Below, piece after piece: positions 29,561 to 39,405 of a DNA stretch of 64,000 bases; within the stretch, counting starts at the first letter, position 1, and the number at the start of each line of letters is the position of its first letter. The translations under genes and the position numbers were made by a program. The notes below the pieces were generated by a model. The model ran no database searches. It saw only the letters and a list, made by a program, of their open reading frames with translations, and was not told the DNA's origin. The stretch is from Streptomyces fructofermentans (GTDB lineage Bacteria > Actinomycetota > Actinomycetes > Streptomycetales > Streptomycetaceae): NCBI RefSeq assembly GCF_014651055.1, contig NZ_BMWD01000016.1:9637-73636 (forward strand). The letters run 5' to 3'.

Positions 29561-30571
29561 ATGACGGCACCATTGCACGAGCCGACGGCTGAAGTCGCGC
29601 CGAGCGCGGCCGAGGAGGCGGCAATCGCCGGCTCCGCCGAGGCGAAGGCGGTACAAGGACGTTCCCTCGGCCGCATCGCCTGGGAGCGCCTGAAGCGGGA
29701 CAAGCTGGCCCTGACGGGTGGCGTCGTGGTGCTCGTGCTGATCCTGGTCGCGGTCTTCGCGCCACTGATCACGAGCCTGGTCGGACAGGACCCCGAGACC
29801 CACCACGAGAACCTGATCGACCCGCTCTTCTCGACCCCCATCGGGTCGTACGGCGGGATCAGCGGTGACCACCTGCTCGGTGTCGAGCCGGTCAGCGGCC
29901 GCGACATCTTCGCCCGCATCGTCTACGGCGCCCAGGTCTCGCTCCTGGTCGGCTTCCTGTCGGCCCTGGTCGCGGTCGTGCTGGGTACCATCCTCGGTGT
30001 CCTCGCCGGCTACTTCGGCGGCTGGCTCGACGCGCTCATCAGCCGCGTGATGGACGGCCTGCTGGCCTTCCCGCAGCTGCTCTTCATCATCGCGCTGGTC
30101 TCGGTCATGCCGAACGAGATGCTGGGCCTGACGGGTACGGGCGTGCGCCTGTTCGTCATGATCCTGGTGATCGGATTCTTCGGCTGGCCCTACGTCGGCC
30201 GCGTGGTGCGGGGCCAGACCCTCTCGATGCGTGAGCGCGAGTACGTCGAGGCCGCGCGTAGTCTCGGGGCCGGGCGGTTCTACATCCTGTTCAAGGAGCT
30301 GCTGCCCAACCTGGTCGCGCCGATCATCGTGTACACGACGATGATGATCCCGACCAACATCCTCACCGAGGCCGCGCTCAGCTTCCTGGGCGTGGGCGTC
30401 AAGCCGCCCTCGGCCTCGTGGGGACAGATGCTCTCCTCCGCGATCGACTACTACGACTCGGACCCGATGTACATGGTCATCCCGGGTGTAGCGATCTTCA
30501 TCACCGTGCTCTCCTTCAACCTCTTCGGCGACGGCGTACGCGATGCGCTCGACCCGAAGGGTTCCCGCTGA
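29561..30571 (+). CDS. Dipeptide/oligopeptide ABC transporter permease (DppC/OppC type)
   Basis: A 336-residue inner-membrane permease with an N-terminal cytoplasmic segment (about 1-45), the OppC-type first helix and a binding-protein-dependent transport domain with five more helices. The ATPase-coupling EAA loop reads EAARSLGAGRFYILFKEL. The ATG at 29561 has GAGAGGGG upstream; a longer in-frame ATG lies at 29450. It is first in an operon with the order permease C, binding protein, permease B, two ATPases, which differs from the usual A-B-C-D-F. Confidence 0.93.
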   Translation: MTAPLHEPTAEVAPSAAEEAAIAGSAEAKAVQGRSLGRIAWERLKRDKLALTGGVVVLVLILVAVFAPLITSLVGQDPETHHENLIDPLFSTPIGSYGGISGDHLLGVEPVSGRDIFARIVYGAQVSLLVGFLSALVAVVLGTILGVLAGYFGGWLDALISRVMDGLLAFPQLLFIIALVSVMPNEMLGLTGTGVRLFVMILVIGFFGWPYVGRVVRGQTLSMREREYVEAARSLGAGRFYILFKELLPNLVAPIIVYTTMMIPTNILTEAALSFLGVGVKPPSASWGQMLSSAIDYYDSDPMYMVIPGVAIFITVLSFNLFGDGVRDALDPKGSR

Positions 30572-30632
30572 ACTGCCGTACCCCCGGGCCCGTCCCCCCT
30601 TGGACGGGCCGCTACACACACGGAGGATCCGA

Positions 30633-32426
30633 GTGATTACCCAACGCACCACAGGGCGGCGCAAGCAGGCCGTGGCCGCCGCAGCCGTGGTCGCTGCACT
30701 GCTGTCCACGGCGGCGTGCGGCGGCGGCGACGACAAGAACGAGGGCGGCGGTTCCAAGAACGGCGCGGCCGGCTTCGACGCTGCGAACAACAAGGCGGCC
30801 CAGGCCTCCCTCGCGAAGAAGGGCGGCACGCTGAAGTTCGCGGGCGTCCAGGACGCCGACTCGTGGGACACCACGCGCGGCTACTACGGCTTCGCCTGGA
30901 ACTTCATGCGGTACTACAGCCGCACCCTGGTGACCGGCAACGCCGAGCCCGGTGCCGCCGGCGCGAAGCTGACGCCGGACCTCGCCACCAGCACGGCGAA
31001 GGTCACCGACGACGGCAAGACCTACACGTACACCCTGCGTGACGGCGTGACGTGGGAGGACGGCAAGCCGATCACCTCCCAGGACATCAAGTACGGCATC
31101 GAGCGCCAGTGGGCTCAGGACGTGCTGTCGGGTGGCCCGGTCTACCTGAAGGACATCCTCGACCCCAAGGGCGAGTACAAGGGTCCCTACAAGGACAAGT
31201 CCAAGGACAAGCTCGGCCTCAAGGCGATCGAGACCCCGGACGCGAAGACCATCATCTTCAAGCTTCCGCAGGCCAACTCGGACTTCGAGGACATCCTGGC
31301 GCTGGCCTCCTCCGCGCCGGTCCGCCAGGACAAGGACACCAAGTCCAAGTACGGCCTGAAGCCGTTCTCGTCCGGCCCGTACAAGTTCGAGTCGTACACG
31401 CCGAACAAGAGCCTGGTGCTCGTTCGCAACACCGAGTGGAAGGCGTCCTCGGACCCCATCCGCAAGGCGTACCCGGACAAGATCACGCTGAACCTGTTCA
31501 CGAACGCCAATGACATGGACCAGCGCCTGATCAACGGCGACTACGACCTGGACATCAACCAGACCGGCATGTCGCCGCAGGGCCGCACCACCGCCCTGAA
31601 GAAGCACAAGGCCAACCTGGACAACCCGGTCTCCGGCTACGTCCGTTACGCCGTCTTCCCGCAGAGCGTGAAGCCGTTCGACAACGAGCACTGCCGCAAG
31701 GCCGTCATCTACGGTGCCGACCACGAGTCGCTCCAGACCGCGCGTGGCGGCCCGGTCGCCGGCGGCGACATCGGCACCAACATGCTGCCGCCGTCCGTCC
31801 CGGGCGCCGAGGGTCAGAAGTACGACCCGTACGAGTCCGCGACGACGAACAAGAACGGCAACGTCGCCAAGGCCAAGGAAGAGCTCAAGGCCTGCGGCAA
31901 GCCGAACGGCTTCAAGACCACCATCGCGGTGCGCAACAACAAGCCGGTCGAGGTCGCCACGGCCGAGTCCCTCCAGGCCTCGCTGAAGAAGGTCGGCATC
32001 ACCGTCGACATCGACCAGTACGACGGCGCCCAGACCAGCGGCATCATCGGTAGCCCCGCCAACGTGAAGAAGAAGGGCTACGGCATCATCATCATGGGCT
32101 GGGGCCCGGACTTCCCGACCGTCCAGGGCTTCGGTCTCCCGCTGTGGAGCGGCAAGTACATCCTCGAGAGCGGCAACAACAACTTCGCCCTGATCGACGA
32201 CAAGACGATCGACGGCCTCTTCGACAGCTACGTCAAGGAGCTGGACGAGGCGAAGAAGGTCGAGCTTTCCACGGAGATCAACCACAAGGTCATGGAGGGC
32301 GGCTACTACCTGCCCTTCGTCTTCGAGAAGTTCGTCAACTGGCGTGGCAGCAACCTCGCGAACGTCTACACGACCGACAACTACAGCGGTCAGTACGACT
32401 TCGTGAACCTGGCTCTGAAGAAGTAA
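30633..32426 (+). CDS. Peptide-type extracellular solute-binding lipoprotein (family 5)
   Basis: 597 residues from the GTG at 30633 (GGAGGA site). Signal peptide and lipobox end at Cys29 (STAAC), followed by a Gly/Asp/Lys linker. The body is a family 5 binding fold with the typical SDGKTYTYTLRDGVTWEDG-like segment near residue 130. It captures peptides, or possibly nickel or sugar conjugates, at the outer membrane face and hands them to the permeases. The unusually Lys- and Asn-rich composition and lower G+C bias at third positions suggest high expression. Confidence 0.93.
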   Translation: MITQRTTGRRKQAVAAAAVVAALLSTAACGGGDDKNEGGGSKNGAAGFDAANNKAAQASLAKKGGTLKFAGVQDADSWDTTRGYYGFAWNFMRYYSRTLVTGNAEPGAAGAKLTPDLATSTAKVTDDGKTYTYTLRDGVTWEDGKPITSQDIKYGIERQWAQDVLSGGPVYLKDILDPKGEYKGPYKDKSKDKLGLKAIETPDAKTIIFKLPQANSDFEDILALASSAPVRQDKDTKSKYGLKPFSSGPYKFESYTPNKSLVLVRNTEWKASSDPIRKAYPDKITLNLFTNANDMDQRLINGDYDLDINQTGMSPQGRTTALKKHKANLDNPVSGYVRYAVFPQSVKPFDNEHCRKAVIYGADHESLQTARGGPVAGGDIGTNMLPPSVPGAEGQKYDPYESATTNKNGNVAKAKEELKACGKPNGFKTTIAVRNNKPVEVATAESLQASLKKVGITVDIDQYDGAQTSGIIGSPANVKKKGYGIIIMGWGPDFPTVQGFGLPLWSGKYILESGNNNFALIDDKTIDGLFDSYVKELDEAKKVELSTEINHKVMEGGYYLPFVFEKFVNWRGSNLANVYTTDNYSGQYDFVNLALKK

Positions 32427-32543
32427 TACCGACCGGCGCACCCGCCATACGGCACGAAAGGCAGGTGAAGGCCGGCGCGGCGTGACCCGCGGGCCACCGG
32501 ACAACCTCCGGTGGCCCGCGGCACCGCCGCCGGGCCGAGAGCA

Positions 32544-33542
32544 GTGCTCGCTTACCTCATCAGGCGGCTCTTCGCCGCCGCAGTGATGCTGGTGGTCATC
32601 ATTCTGGTGGTCTTCGGCATCTTCTTCCTCGTCCCCCGCTGGGCGGGCGTGGACCCGGCCACGATGTTCGTGGGCAAGCAGGCCGACCCCGCGGCGATCG
32701 AGGCCGTCCGACAGAAGCTCGGGCTGGGCGAGCCGATCTTCGTTCAGGTCTGGGAGTTCTTCAAGGGCCTCTTCGTGGGACGCACCTACGCGTCCGGCGG
32801 CGATGTCACGAACTGCGCGGCCCCGTGCTTCGGCTACTCCTTCCGCAACGAGCAGGCCATCTGGCCGGTGCTCACCGACCGCTTCCCAGTGACCCTGGCT
32901 CTCGCGCTCGGTGCCGCCGTGCTGTGGCTGATCTTCGGTGTCGCTGCGGGTGTGCTCTCGGCGCTCAAGCGCGGCTCCCTGTGGGACCGCGGTGCGATGA
33001 TCGTCGCCCTCAGCGGCGTCTCGCTCCCGATCTACTTCACGGGTCTGCTGTCGCTCGCGATCTTCAGTTACGGGCTCGGATGGCTCGACGCCCAGTACGT
33101 ACCCTTCGCGGAGAGTCCCACCGGCTGGTTCGGCGGCATGATCCTTCCCTGGGTCACGCTGGCCTTCCTCTACGCGGCCATGTACGCCCGGATCACCCGC
33201 GCCACCATGCTGGAGATCCTCGGCGAGGACTACATCCGCACGGCCCGCGCGAAGGGCCTGCGTGAGCCGGTCGTCATCGGAAAGCACGCGATGCGTTCCA
33301 CCATGACGCCGATCCTCACGATGTTCGGTATGGACCTCGGCGCCCTCATCGGCGGCGCGATCCTGACCGAGACCACATTCAGCCTGCCCGGCCTCGGCCA
33401 GGCCGTGCTGACGGCGATCAACACGAAGGACCTGCCGATCATCCTTGGCGTCACGCTGATCACCTCGCTCGCGGTGATCTTCGCCAACCTGGTCGTCGAC
33501 CTCCTGTACGCCGTGATCGACCCCCGAGTGAGGCTGTCATGA
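32544..33542 (+). CDS. Dipeptide/oligopeptide ABC transporter permease (DppB/OppB type)
   Basis: 332 residues with an N-terminal signature VLAYLIRRLFAAAVML and six predicted helices. The EAA loop reads YIRTARAKGLREPVVIGKHA. It partners the DppC-type protein. A loop insert with two cysteines (NCAAPCFGYSF) lies between helices 1 and 2. The GTG at 32544 is chosen from family similarity; the site is weak. The stop overlaps the next start (ATGA). Confidence 0.92.
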   Translation: MLAYLIRRLFAAAVMLVVIILVVFGIFFLVPRWAGVDPATMFVGKQADPAAIEAVRQKLGLGEPIFVQVWEFFKGLFVGRTYASGGDVTNCAAPCFGYSFRNEQAIWPVLTDRFPVTLALALGAAVLWLIFGVAAGVLSALKRGSLWDRGAMIVALSGVSLPIYFTGLLSLAIFSYGLGWLDAQYVPFAESPTGWFGGMILPWVTLAFLYAAMYARITRATMLEILGEDYIRTARAKGLREPVVIGKHAMRSTMTPILTMFGMDLGALIGGAILTETTFSLPGLGQAVLTAINTKDLPIILGVTLITSLAVIFANLVVDLLYAVIDPRVRLS

Positions 33543-34632
33543 CCGAACTCAGCAAGAGCGGAGCGGCCATGACCGAGCCCGTGAAGGACTCACGACCGCC
33601 GTCCGCCTTCCTCGAAGTCCGCGACCTGAAGGTGCACTTCCCGACGGACGACGGACTGGTCAAGTCCGTCGACGGGCTCAACTTCACGCTGGAGAAGGGC
33701 AAGACCCTCGGCATCGTGGGCGAGTCCGGCTCCGGCAAGTCGGTGACCTCGCTCGGCATCATGGGCCTGCACACCGCCGGCCAGTACGGCAAGCGCAAGG
33801 CCCAGATCTCCGGCGAGATCTGGCTCGACGGCACGGAACTGCTCTCCGCCGACCCCGACTACGTGCGCAAGCTGCGTGGCCGGGAGATGGCGATGATCTT
33901 CCAGGACCCGCTGTCGGCGCTGCACCCGTACTACACGATCGGTCAGCAGATCGTGGAGGCGTACCGGATCCACAACAAGGTCGACAAGAAGACGGCGCGC
34001 AGGCGCGCCGTCGAGATGCTCGACCGCGTCGGGATCCCCCAGCCGGACAAGCGGGTGGACAGTTACCCGCACGAGTTCTCCGGCGGTATGCGCCAGCGCG
34101 CGATGATCGCGATGTCGCTGGTCAACAACCCCGAGCTGCTGATCGCGGACGAGCCGACGACCGCCCTGGACGTGACCGTCCAGGCGCAGATCCTCGACCT
34201 CATCCGGGACCTGCAGAAGGAGTTCGGCTCCGCGGTCATCGTCATCACCCACGACCTCGGCGTCGTCGCGGAACTCTCCGACGACATCCTGGTGATGTAC
34301 GGCGGACGCTGCATCGAGCGCGGTCCGGCGGAGAAGGTCTTCTACGAGCCGCGGCACCCGTACACGTGGGGTCTGCTCGGCTCCATGCCGCGCCTGGACC
34401 GTGAGCAGACCGAGCGCCTGATCCCGGTCAAGGGCTCCCCGCCCTCGCTGATCAACATCCCGTCGGGCTGCGCCTTCAACCCGCGCTGCCCGTACGCGGA
34501 CGTCCCCAAGGACAACGTCACCCGCACGGTCCGCCCCGAGCTGTCAGAGGTCGGCAGCCAGCACTGGGCCGCCTGCCACATGACGCAGGAGCAGCGGGAG
34601 CGGATCTGGATCGAAGAGATTGCGCCCAAGCT

Positions 34633-34636
<4 letters not shown>
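33539..34636 (+). CDS. Peptide ABC transporter ATPase (DppD/OppD type)
   Basis: 365 residues with Walker A GESGSGKS (61-68), signature FSGGMRQR, Walker B LLIADEPTTALD and His switch VITHDLG. The C-terminal oligopeptide-ATPase extension has the cysteine pattern SGCAFNPRCPYA and a later AACHM, which in relatives holds a [4Fe-4S] cluster. It starts at an ATG overlapping the permease stop; an internal ATG at 33569 is an alternative. Its stop overlaps the next GTG. Confidence 0.94.
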
Positions 34637-35934
<1,298 letters not shown>

Positions 35935-35967
35935 GTCCCGGGCCCCAGGGCCCGGGCACGTCGCAGC

Positions 35968-36002
35968 CGAACGGGAGAGCGCGGATTGCGCTCTCCCGTT
36001 CG
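35968..36002 (+). terminator. Terminator of the peptide transporter operon
   Basis: A perfect 15-bp stem, CGAACGGGAGAGCGC pairing with its complement at 35988-36002, around the loop GGATT. It starts 34 bp after the last ATPase stop and precedes the TRIC-channel gene. Confidence 0.9.
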
Positions 36003-36034
36003 ATGCATGTCCGGCGCCGGGTGAGAATGTCCCG

Positions 36035-36697
36035 GTGCTCGATCAACTCTTCAACCCGTCCGTCCAGCATGTGATCGACCTGGTCGGCATCTTCGTCTTC
36101 GCGATCTCCGGGGCGCTGCTTGCCGTCCGCAAGAACTTCGACGTCTTCGGGATCGCGGTCCTCGCCGAGGTCACCGCCCTGGGCGGCGGACTGCTCCGGG
36201 ACCTGATCATCGGCGCCGTGCCGCCGGCCGCGTTCTCGGACCTCGGGTACTTCCTCACCCCGCTGCTGGCCGCGCTGCTGGTCTTCTTCCTCCACCCGGA
36301 GGTCGAGCGCATCCAGGTGGGAGCGAACATCTTCGACGCAGCGGGGCTCGGCCTCTTCTGCGTCGCGGGCACGGTCAGGGCGTACGACTACGGGCTCGGC
36401 CTCACCTCCTCCGCGGCGCTCGGCCTCGCGACGGCGGTGGGCGGCGGTGTGCTGCGCGACGTGCTCGCCAACGAGGTGCCGTCGCTGCTGCGCTGGGACC
36501 GCGACCTGTACGCGGTGCCCGCCATCGTCGGCGCCACGATGGTCGCCCTGTGCATCCGCTACGACGTCCTGAACGCCTTCACCTCCGGACTCGCGGTCGT
36601 CACCGCCTTCGTGCTGAGGCTGCTCGCGATGCGCTACCACTGGAGGGCCCCCCGGGCCTGGCACCGCAGGTCCACGGCGATCGAGGTGCCGGAGTGA
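36035..36697 (+). CDS. TRIC-type cation channel family protein (UPF0126)
   Basis: A 220-residue inner-membrane protein with seven predicted helices made of an inverted duplication. The two repeats carry the Gly-rich cores ALGGGLLRDLIIG (about 51-63) and AVGGGVLRDVLANE (about 133-146). Prokaryotic TRIC relatives form homotrimeric K+/Na+-permeable channels. The GTG at 36035 starts the conserved N-terminus. The gene sits just after the operon terminator, so the hairpin may double as its leader boundary. Confidence 0.88.
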   Translation: MLDQLFNPSVQHVIDLVGIFVFAISGALLAVRKNFDVFGIAVLAEVTALGGGLLRDLIIGAVPPAAFSDLGYFLTPLLAALLVFFLHPEVERIQVGANIFDAAGLGLFCVAGTVRAYDYGLGLTSSAALGLATAVGGGVLRDVLANEVPSLLRWDRDLYAVPAIVGATMVALCIRYDVLNAFTSGLAVVTAFVLRLLAMRYHWRAPRAWHRRSTAIEVPE

Positions 36698-36769
36698 ACG
36701 GGCTCCGCGATCATGTGACCGAAACGGAAAAAGCTACCGCTTAGTAATTGGCTGTTGTACCGTTCAGGT

Positions 36770-37630
36770 ATGTCAGAAGCAGCTTCCCTGCCCGCCGTGC
36801 AGGCCAGGATCGGCGACAGCGAGTTCGACCGCGACACCGCGGTCACGCGGCGCGAGACGGGCGTCTACGACATCGACCTGTCCGCCGGCTGGACGATCAT
36901 CAGCGCCGTCAACGGCGGCTACCTGCTGGCCGTGCTCGGCCGCGCGCTCGCCGACGCCCTGCCGCACGCCGACCCGTTCACGATCTCGGCGCACTATCTG
37001 ACGGCGTCGCACCCGGGCCCCGCGGTCGTGCGCACCGACGTCGTACGCTCCGGCCGCACCCTGTCCACCGGCACGGCCTCGCTCTTCCAGTACGACGACG
37101 CCGGCCGCGAGGTGGAGCGGATCCGCGTCCTGGCCTCGTACGGAGACCTCGACGCCCTGCCGGACGACGTGCGCACGACCGCCGTGCCGCCCGTCATCCC
37201 GCCGATGGACCAGTGCTTCGGTCCGGAGGACGGCCCGGCGCCCGTCCCCGGCGGTTCCGCCATCACCGACCGGCTGATGCTCAAACTCGACCCCGCGACA
37301 CTGGGTTGGGCCCTGGGCGCGCCGTCGGGCAAGGGCGAGATGCGGTCCTGGTTCGGGCTGGCCGACGGCCGGGACGCGGACCCCCTCTCGCTGCTCCTGG
37401 CGGTGGACGCGCTGCCGCCGACCGCCTTCGAACTCGGCCTCTCGGGCTGGGTGCCCACGGTGGAGCTGACCGTGCACGTGCGCAGCCGTCCCGCCCCGGG
37501 CCCGCTGCGGGTCTCGATCACCACCCGCAACCTCGCCGGCGGCTTCCTGGAGGAGGACGCCGAGGTCTGGGACAGCGCTGACCGGCTCGTCGCACAGTCG
37601 CGCCAGCTCGCCCGGGCGCGACTCGCCTGA
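36770..37630 (+). CDS. Thioesterase family protein (double hot-dog, TesB-like)
   Basis: 286 residues with two hot-dog-type halves. The N-terminal half has WTIISAVNGGYLLAVLGRAL (about 42-61) and the C-terminal half has WVPTVELTVHVRSRPAPG. It probably hydrolyses acyl-CoA thioesters; substrate unknown. The ATG at 36770 has no real ribosome site. The preceding 70 bp are unusually AT-rich (GCTTAGTAATTGGCTG), so a promoter close to the start, or even a leaderless transcript, is possible. It ends at a bidirectional hairpin. Confidence 0.8.
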   Translation: MSEAASLPAVQARIGDSEFDRDTAVTRRETGVYDIDLSAGWTIISAVNGGYLLAVLGRALADALPHADPFTISAHYLTASHPGPAVVRTDVVRSGRTLSTGTASLFQYDDAGREVERIRVLASYGDLDALPDDVRTTAVPPVIPPMDQCFGPEDGPAPVPGGSAITDRLMLKLDPATLGWALGAPSGKGEMRSWFGLADGRDADPLSLLLAVDALPPTAFELGLSGWVPTVELTVHVRSRPAPGPLRVSITTRNLAGGFLEEDAEVWDSADRLVAQSRQLARARLA

Positions 37631-37994
37631 CCCGCGGGCGCGCTGACGCTGCCGGTGCGGGCGCGGCTCCGGCCGGGCGCGCCTGCGCCCGACCCGCGGG
37701 CGCGCTGACGGTGCCGGAGCCGCGCTGACGGTGCGAGGGGCAGGCCTGCCGGCCTGCCCCTCGGTGTGTCCGCGGGTCGTGCGCGGTGAACTCCTGCGCG
37801 GTGCCCGCGGACGGGTGATCGCACGCGGTCCCCGAAGGCCGTCCGGAACGCCCTCCGGGCAGGGGCGGGCCCCTTCGGGCGCTCGGCGGGGTGACGGGCC
37901 GGGCGGCGGGCAGGGCGGGCCGGTGCGGGCGGCGGGCAGGGGGCGGGCCGGTGCGGGGCCGGTGCGGGGCCCGTGCGCGAGGGCCGGCGTGCCG
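37629..37994. repeat. 364-bp intergenic stretch with GC-rich direct repeats and terminator
   Basis: GACCCGCGGGCGCGCTGACG occurs at 37629-37648 and again at 37691-37710, the first copy overlapping the thioesterase stop codon. Between 37898 and 37980 a GGGCGGGCCGGTGCGGG-like motif recurs imperfectly. No gene seen. Confidence 0.75.
37735..37762. terminator. Hairpin between thioesterase and TetR genes
   Basis: GAGGGGCAGGC (37735-37745) pairs with GCCTGCCCCTC (37752-37762) around a 6-nt loop, between convergent genes, so it can serve both. Confidence 0.75.
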
Positions 37995-38612
37995 TCAGTC
38001 CAGCCAGTGGCGGCGGCCGATGCTGATGAGGCGCATCCGGCGCGTCGCCTCGCGGGCCACCTGGTCGACTTCCCCGGGGGTCGCCTCCAGGAAGGCGCCG
38101 GCGGTCATCAGCATCTGGTCCACGTAGAGCCCGGCGAGCATCAGCAGGTCGTCGTCGCTCCAGCCGACGGACTCGGGCTGCCCGGCGAGTTCGGTCCTCA
38201 CCTCGGCGGTGAACCTGGCCATCTGCTCGGCGATCGCCGCCCGGACCTTCTGCACGCCGCCGTTGCGCTCCCGGGCGATGAAGCGGATGTGCGCGGGGTG
38301 CTCGCGGACATGACGGGCGATCAGGGAGACGGCCCGGTCTATGCGCTCGCCGCTGTCCCCGGACGCCGACACCGTGCCCGCGATCATCGGGTGCAGGCTG
38401 CCGAGGGCCTCCTCGACGAGGGCGACGCCCAGGTCCGCCGTCGAGTGGAAGTGCCGGTAGAAGGCGGTCGGTGCCACCCCGACGGCCCGCGTGACCTCGC
38501 GCAGGCCCAGGCTGCTGAGGCTCTGCTCCTCCAGCAGCCCCAACGCGGCGTCCAGCAGCGCCTGCCGGGTCTTCTGCTTCTGGACCTGCCGGGCGCCGAG
38601 GGTGTGACTCAT
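37995..38612 (-). CDS. TetR-family transcriptional regulator
   Basis: 205 residues with an N-terminal helix-turn-helix (LGLREVTRAVGVAPTAFYRHF, about 35-55) and an all-helical ligand domain. The N-terminal basic extension and HTH resemble regulators of fatty-acid or membrane-lipid genes (FabR/DesT-like); this is only a resemblance. It faces two small membrane-protein genes and has two AACAACTGTT boxes in its own upstream region, the probable autoregulatory operators. The ATG is at 38612. Confidence 0.88.
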   Translation of the reverse strand: MSHTLGARQVQKQKTRQALLDAALGLLEEQSLSSLGLREVTRAVGVAPTAFYRHFHSTADLGVALVEEALGSLHPMIAGTVSASGDSGERIDRAVSLIARHVREHPAHIRFIARERNGGVQKVRAAIAEQMARFTAEVRTELAGQPESVGWSDDDLLMLAGLYVDQMLMTAGAFLEATPGEVDQVAREATRRMRLISIGRRHWLD

Positions 38613-38623
38613 GCCATGCAGTC

Positions 38624-38633
38624 AACAACTGTT
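38624..38633. promoter_or_regulatory. AACAACTGTT box, copy 1 (probable TetR operator)
   Basis: A partial palindrome AACA-AC-TGTT, 12 bp upstream of the tetR start. An identical copy lies 57 bp away. Confidence 0.5.
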
Positions 38634-38680
38634 CTCCGTGATTGCAAAGTCGCGCGAAGGGTTAGACTCACAAGTCAGTG

Positions 38681-38690
38681 AACAACTGTT
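38681..38690. promoter_or_regulatory. AACAACTGTT box, copy 2 (probable TetR operator)
   Basis: Identical to the box at 38624-38633, in the same orientation, and 95 bp upstream of the small membrane-protein gene. The two copies bracket the divergent promoter. Confidence 0.5.
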
Positions 38691-38784
38691 ACCACAAGCG
38701 TTCACCGAGCTGTCGGGTCCCGGGAACATCCGGAACCGTCCGGACGGACACGGCCGCTCGCCGGACTTCCACGAGAGGAATCCC

Positions 38785-38949
38785 ATGCTGTTCCTCGTCG
38801 CAGCGCTCCTGCTGCTGGGCGTCGTACTGGGCACCGTGGCCCACGCGCCGCTGTCCTTCACCCTCGTCGCCGCCGCCGTCGTCGCGGTCTGGCTGGCCGT
38901 CTTCGCGGCCCGCGAACGCCACGCGCGCAGGCGCGCGACCGGCAACTGA
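38785..38949 (+). CDS. Small two-helix membrane protein
   Basis: 54 residues: two hydrophobic segments (about 2-18 and 24-43) followed by a basic tail (RERHARRRATGN). The ATG at 38785 has GAGAGGAA at a proper distance, which makes a real gene likely despite the length. It lies opposite the TetR gene and may be its target. Function unknown. Confidence 0.7.
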   Translation: MLFLVAALLLLGVVLGTVAHAPLSFTLVAAAVVAVWLAVFAARERHARRRATGN

Positions 38950-39007
38950 CCAACGCGCACCCGCGCAGCCGACCGACCTCGCACGACTGCCTGTTGGGAG
39001 CAGAACC

Positions 39008-39277
39008 ATGGAACTCACCACCGCCGCCCCGCGGCGCCGCGACTCCGCCCGTGACGCCGACGGCATGGCCGTCGCGTCCTTCATCCTGGGGCTCGTGGGC
39101 CTGCTGGCCCTGAACGTCTTCCTCGGCCCCCTGTCCATCGTCCTGGCCTCGCTGGCCCTCCTCCGGGGCACCGCCCGGCGCGGCCGCGCGCTCCTCGGTC
39201 TCGGCCTCGGCATCGCCGACCTCGTGGTCCTGCTGGCCTTCATGTCGGCGGACAGCACGCTGTCCTGGAGCTTCTGA
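39008..39277 (+). CDS. Small DUF4190-like membrane protein
   Basis: 89 residues: a basic N-terminus (RRRDSARDADG), then two long hydrophobic segments with the DUF4190 pattern MAVASFILGLVGLL and GPLSIVLASLALLRG, RRGRALLGLGLGIADLV. The ATG at 39008 has GGGAG upstream. It probably shares a transcript with the previous small gene (58-bp gap) and ends at a hairpin. Confidence 0.75.
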   Translation: MELTTAAPRRRDSARDADGMAVASFILGLVGLLALNVFLGPLSIVLASLALLRGTARRGRALLGLGLGIADLVVLLAFMSADSTLSWSF

Positions 39278-39301
39278 GACCGCCGCCGGACGCCCGGAGC
39301 C

Positions 39302-39329
39302 ACGCACCGCGCACCCGTGCGCGGTGCGT
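39302..39329 (+). terminator. Hairpin after the DUF4190-like gene
   Basis: ACGCACCGCGCA (39302-39313) pairs perfectly with 39318-39329 around CCCG. Confidence 0.8.
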
Positions 39330-39405
39330 TCGCGTCCGCCCGCGGCCCCCGGGCGGGACCACCCGCCCGGAGCGTGGACGGCGGGCCCGTAGAATCGGCC
39401 CCACC

